From Macrostomum hystrix (lineage: Eukaryota; Platyhelminthes; Macrostomidae), in assembly GCA_950097015.1 (NCBI GenBank), contig CATNEN010000039.1, positions 11,510,001 through 11,574,000 on the forward strand: a DNA stretch of 64,000 nt, in the 5' to 3' direction. The position numbers and the translations under genes are program-made. Below the pieces are notes generated by a model. It was not told where the DNA came from and made no database searches. It saw nothing but the letters and a program-made list of their open reading frames with translations. Shown here piece after piece: positions 63,918 through 64,000 of this stretch (position 1 is the stretch's first letter; each line of letters opens with the position of its first letter).

Positions 63918-64000
63918 CTGGGATCGATGACAGAAAGAGGAATGATGATCAGATTGAGCTACACTTACTGACTTAAATCACAGTCTGAGTACTGAGTAGT
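63918..64000. other. ANAPC1 intron, truncated by window
   Basis: Sequence upstream of the first visible ANAPC1 exon in gene sense; the intron continues beyond the window. Confidence 0.6.

Overview
This is animal nuclear DNA. Seven genes are recognisable as metazoan or eukaryotic families, most are split by GT-AG introns, and the intergenic space holds a tRNA-derived SINE family, a solo LTR, a MITE and a very large load of minisatellites. Coding exons are moderately GC-rich and introns AT-rich, with several introns near 80-100 nt. I suspect a free-living flatworm (Macrostomum-like), because of the repeat load and because some coding exons open a few bases after an acceptor as in trans-splicing, but this is a guess and another invertebrate is possible. 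Exon borders below were joined by hand from splice sites, reading phase and family similarity; phases agree in every gene model given.

Layout. 1-4.5 kb: minisatellites, a GC-rich promoter-like stretch and a long pyrimidine tract. 4.6-6.5 kb (minus): three exons of a Bok-like Bcl-2 family protein with a large disordered insertion. 6.5-9.5 kb: AT-rich spacer with SINE and MITE-like debris. 9.57-19.36 kb (plus): a complete SEC31 (COPII outer coat) whose proline-rich linker is itself a minisatellite of an 11-residue unit. 21.5-26.15 kb (plus): a complete phosphatidylinositol 4-kinase beta. 28.05-28.5 kb (plus): an intronless UBE2D-like ubiquitin-conjugating enzyme with a TATA box. 29.0-35.3 kb: a terminal-inverted-repeat element carrying a solo LTR, then two long arrays and a pyrimidine tract. 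35.6-37.4 kb (plus): two tandem copies of a 103-residue single-membrane-span protein. 37.9-38.2 kb: a MITE. 38.9-39.5 kb: a C-type-lectin-like coding region broken by one in-frame TGA. 39.9-40.4 kb (plus): an H-type ferritin. 41.2-56.3 kb (minus): a complete KIF27/KIF7-type kinesin of ten exons, with a secreted PAN/LamG-like gene on the opposite strand inside a 5.9 kb intron next to transposon remnants. 57.8-63.9 kb (minus): the last six exons of ANAPC1 (APC/C subunit 1), whose 5' part lies beyond the right edge.

The genes do not form a pathway. They are housekeeping genes (vesicle coat, Golgi lipid kinase, ubiquitin system, iron storage, ciliary/Hedgehog kinesin). The most unusual feature is the way almost every intron of KIF27 and ANAPC1, and several in SEC31 and PI4KB, is filled by its own unrelated minisatellite; five unrelated arrays share a 33-bp unit, and one such 33-bp array is coding.
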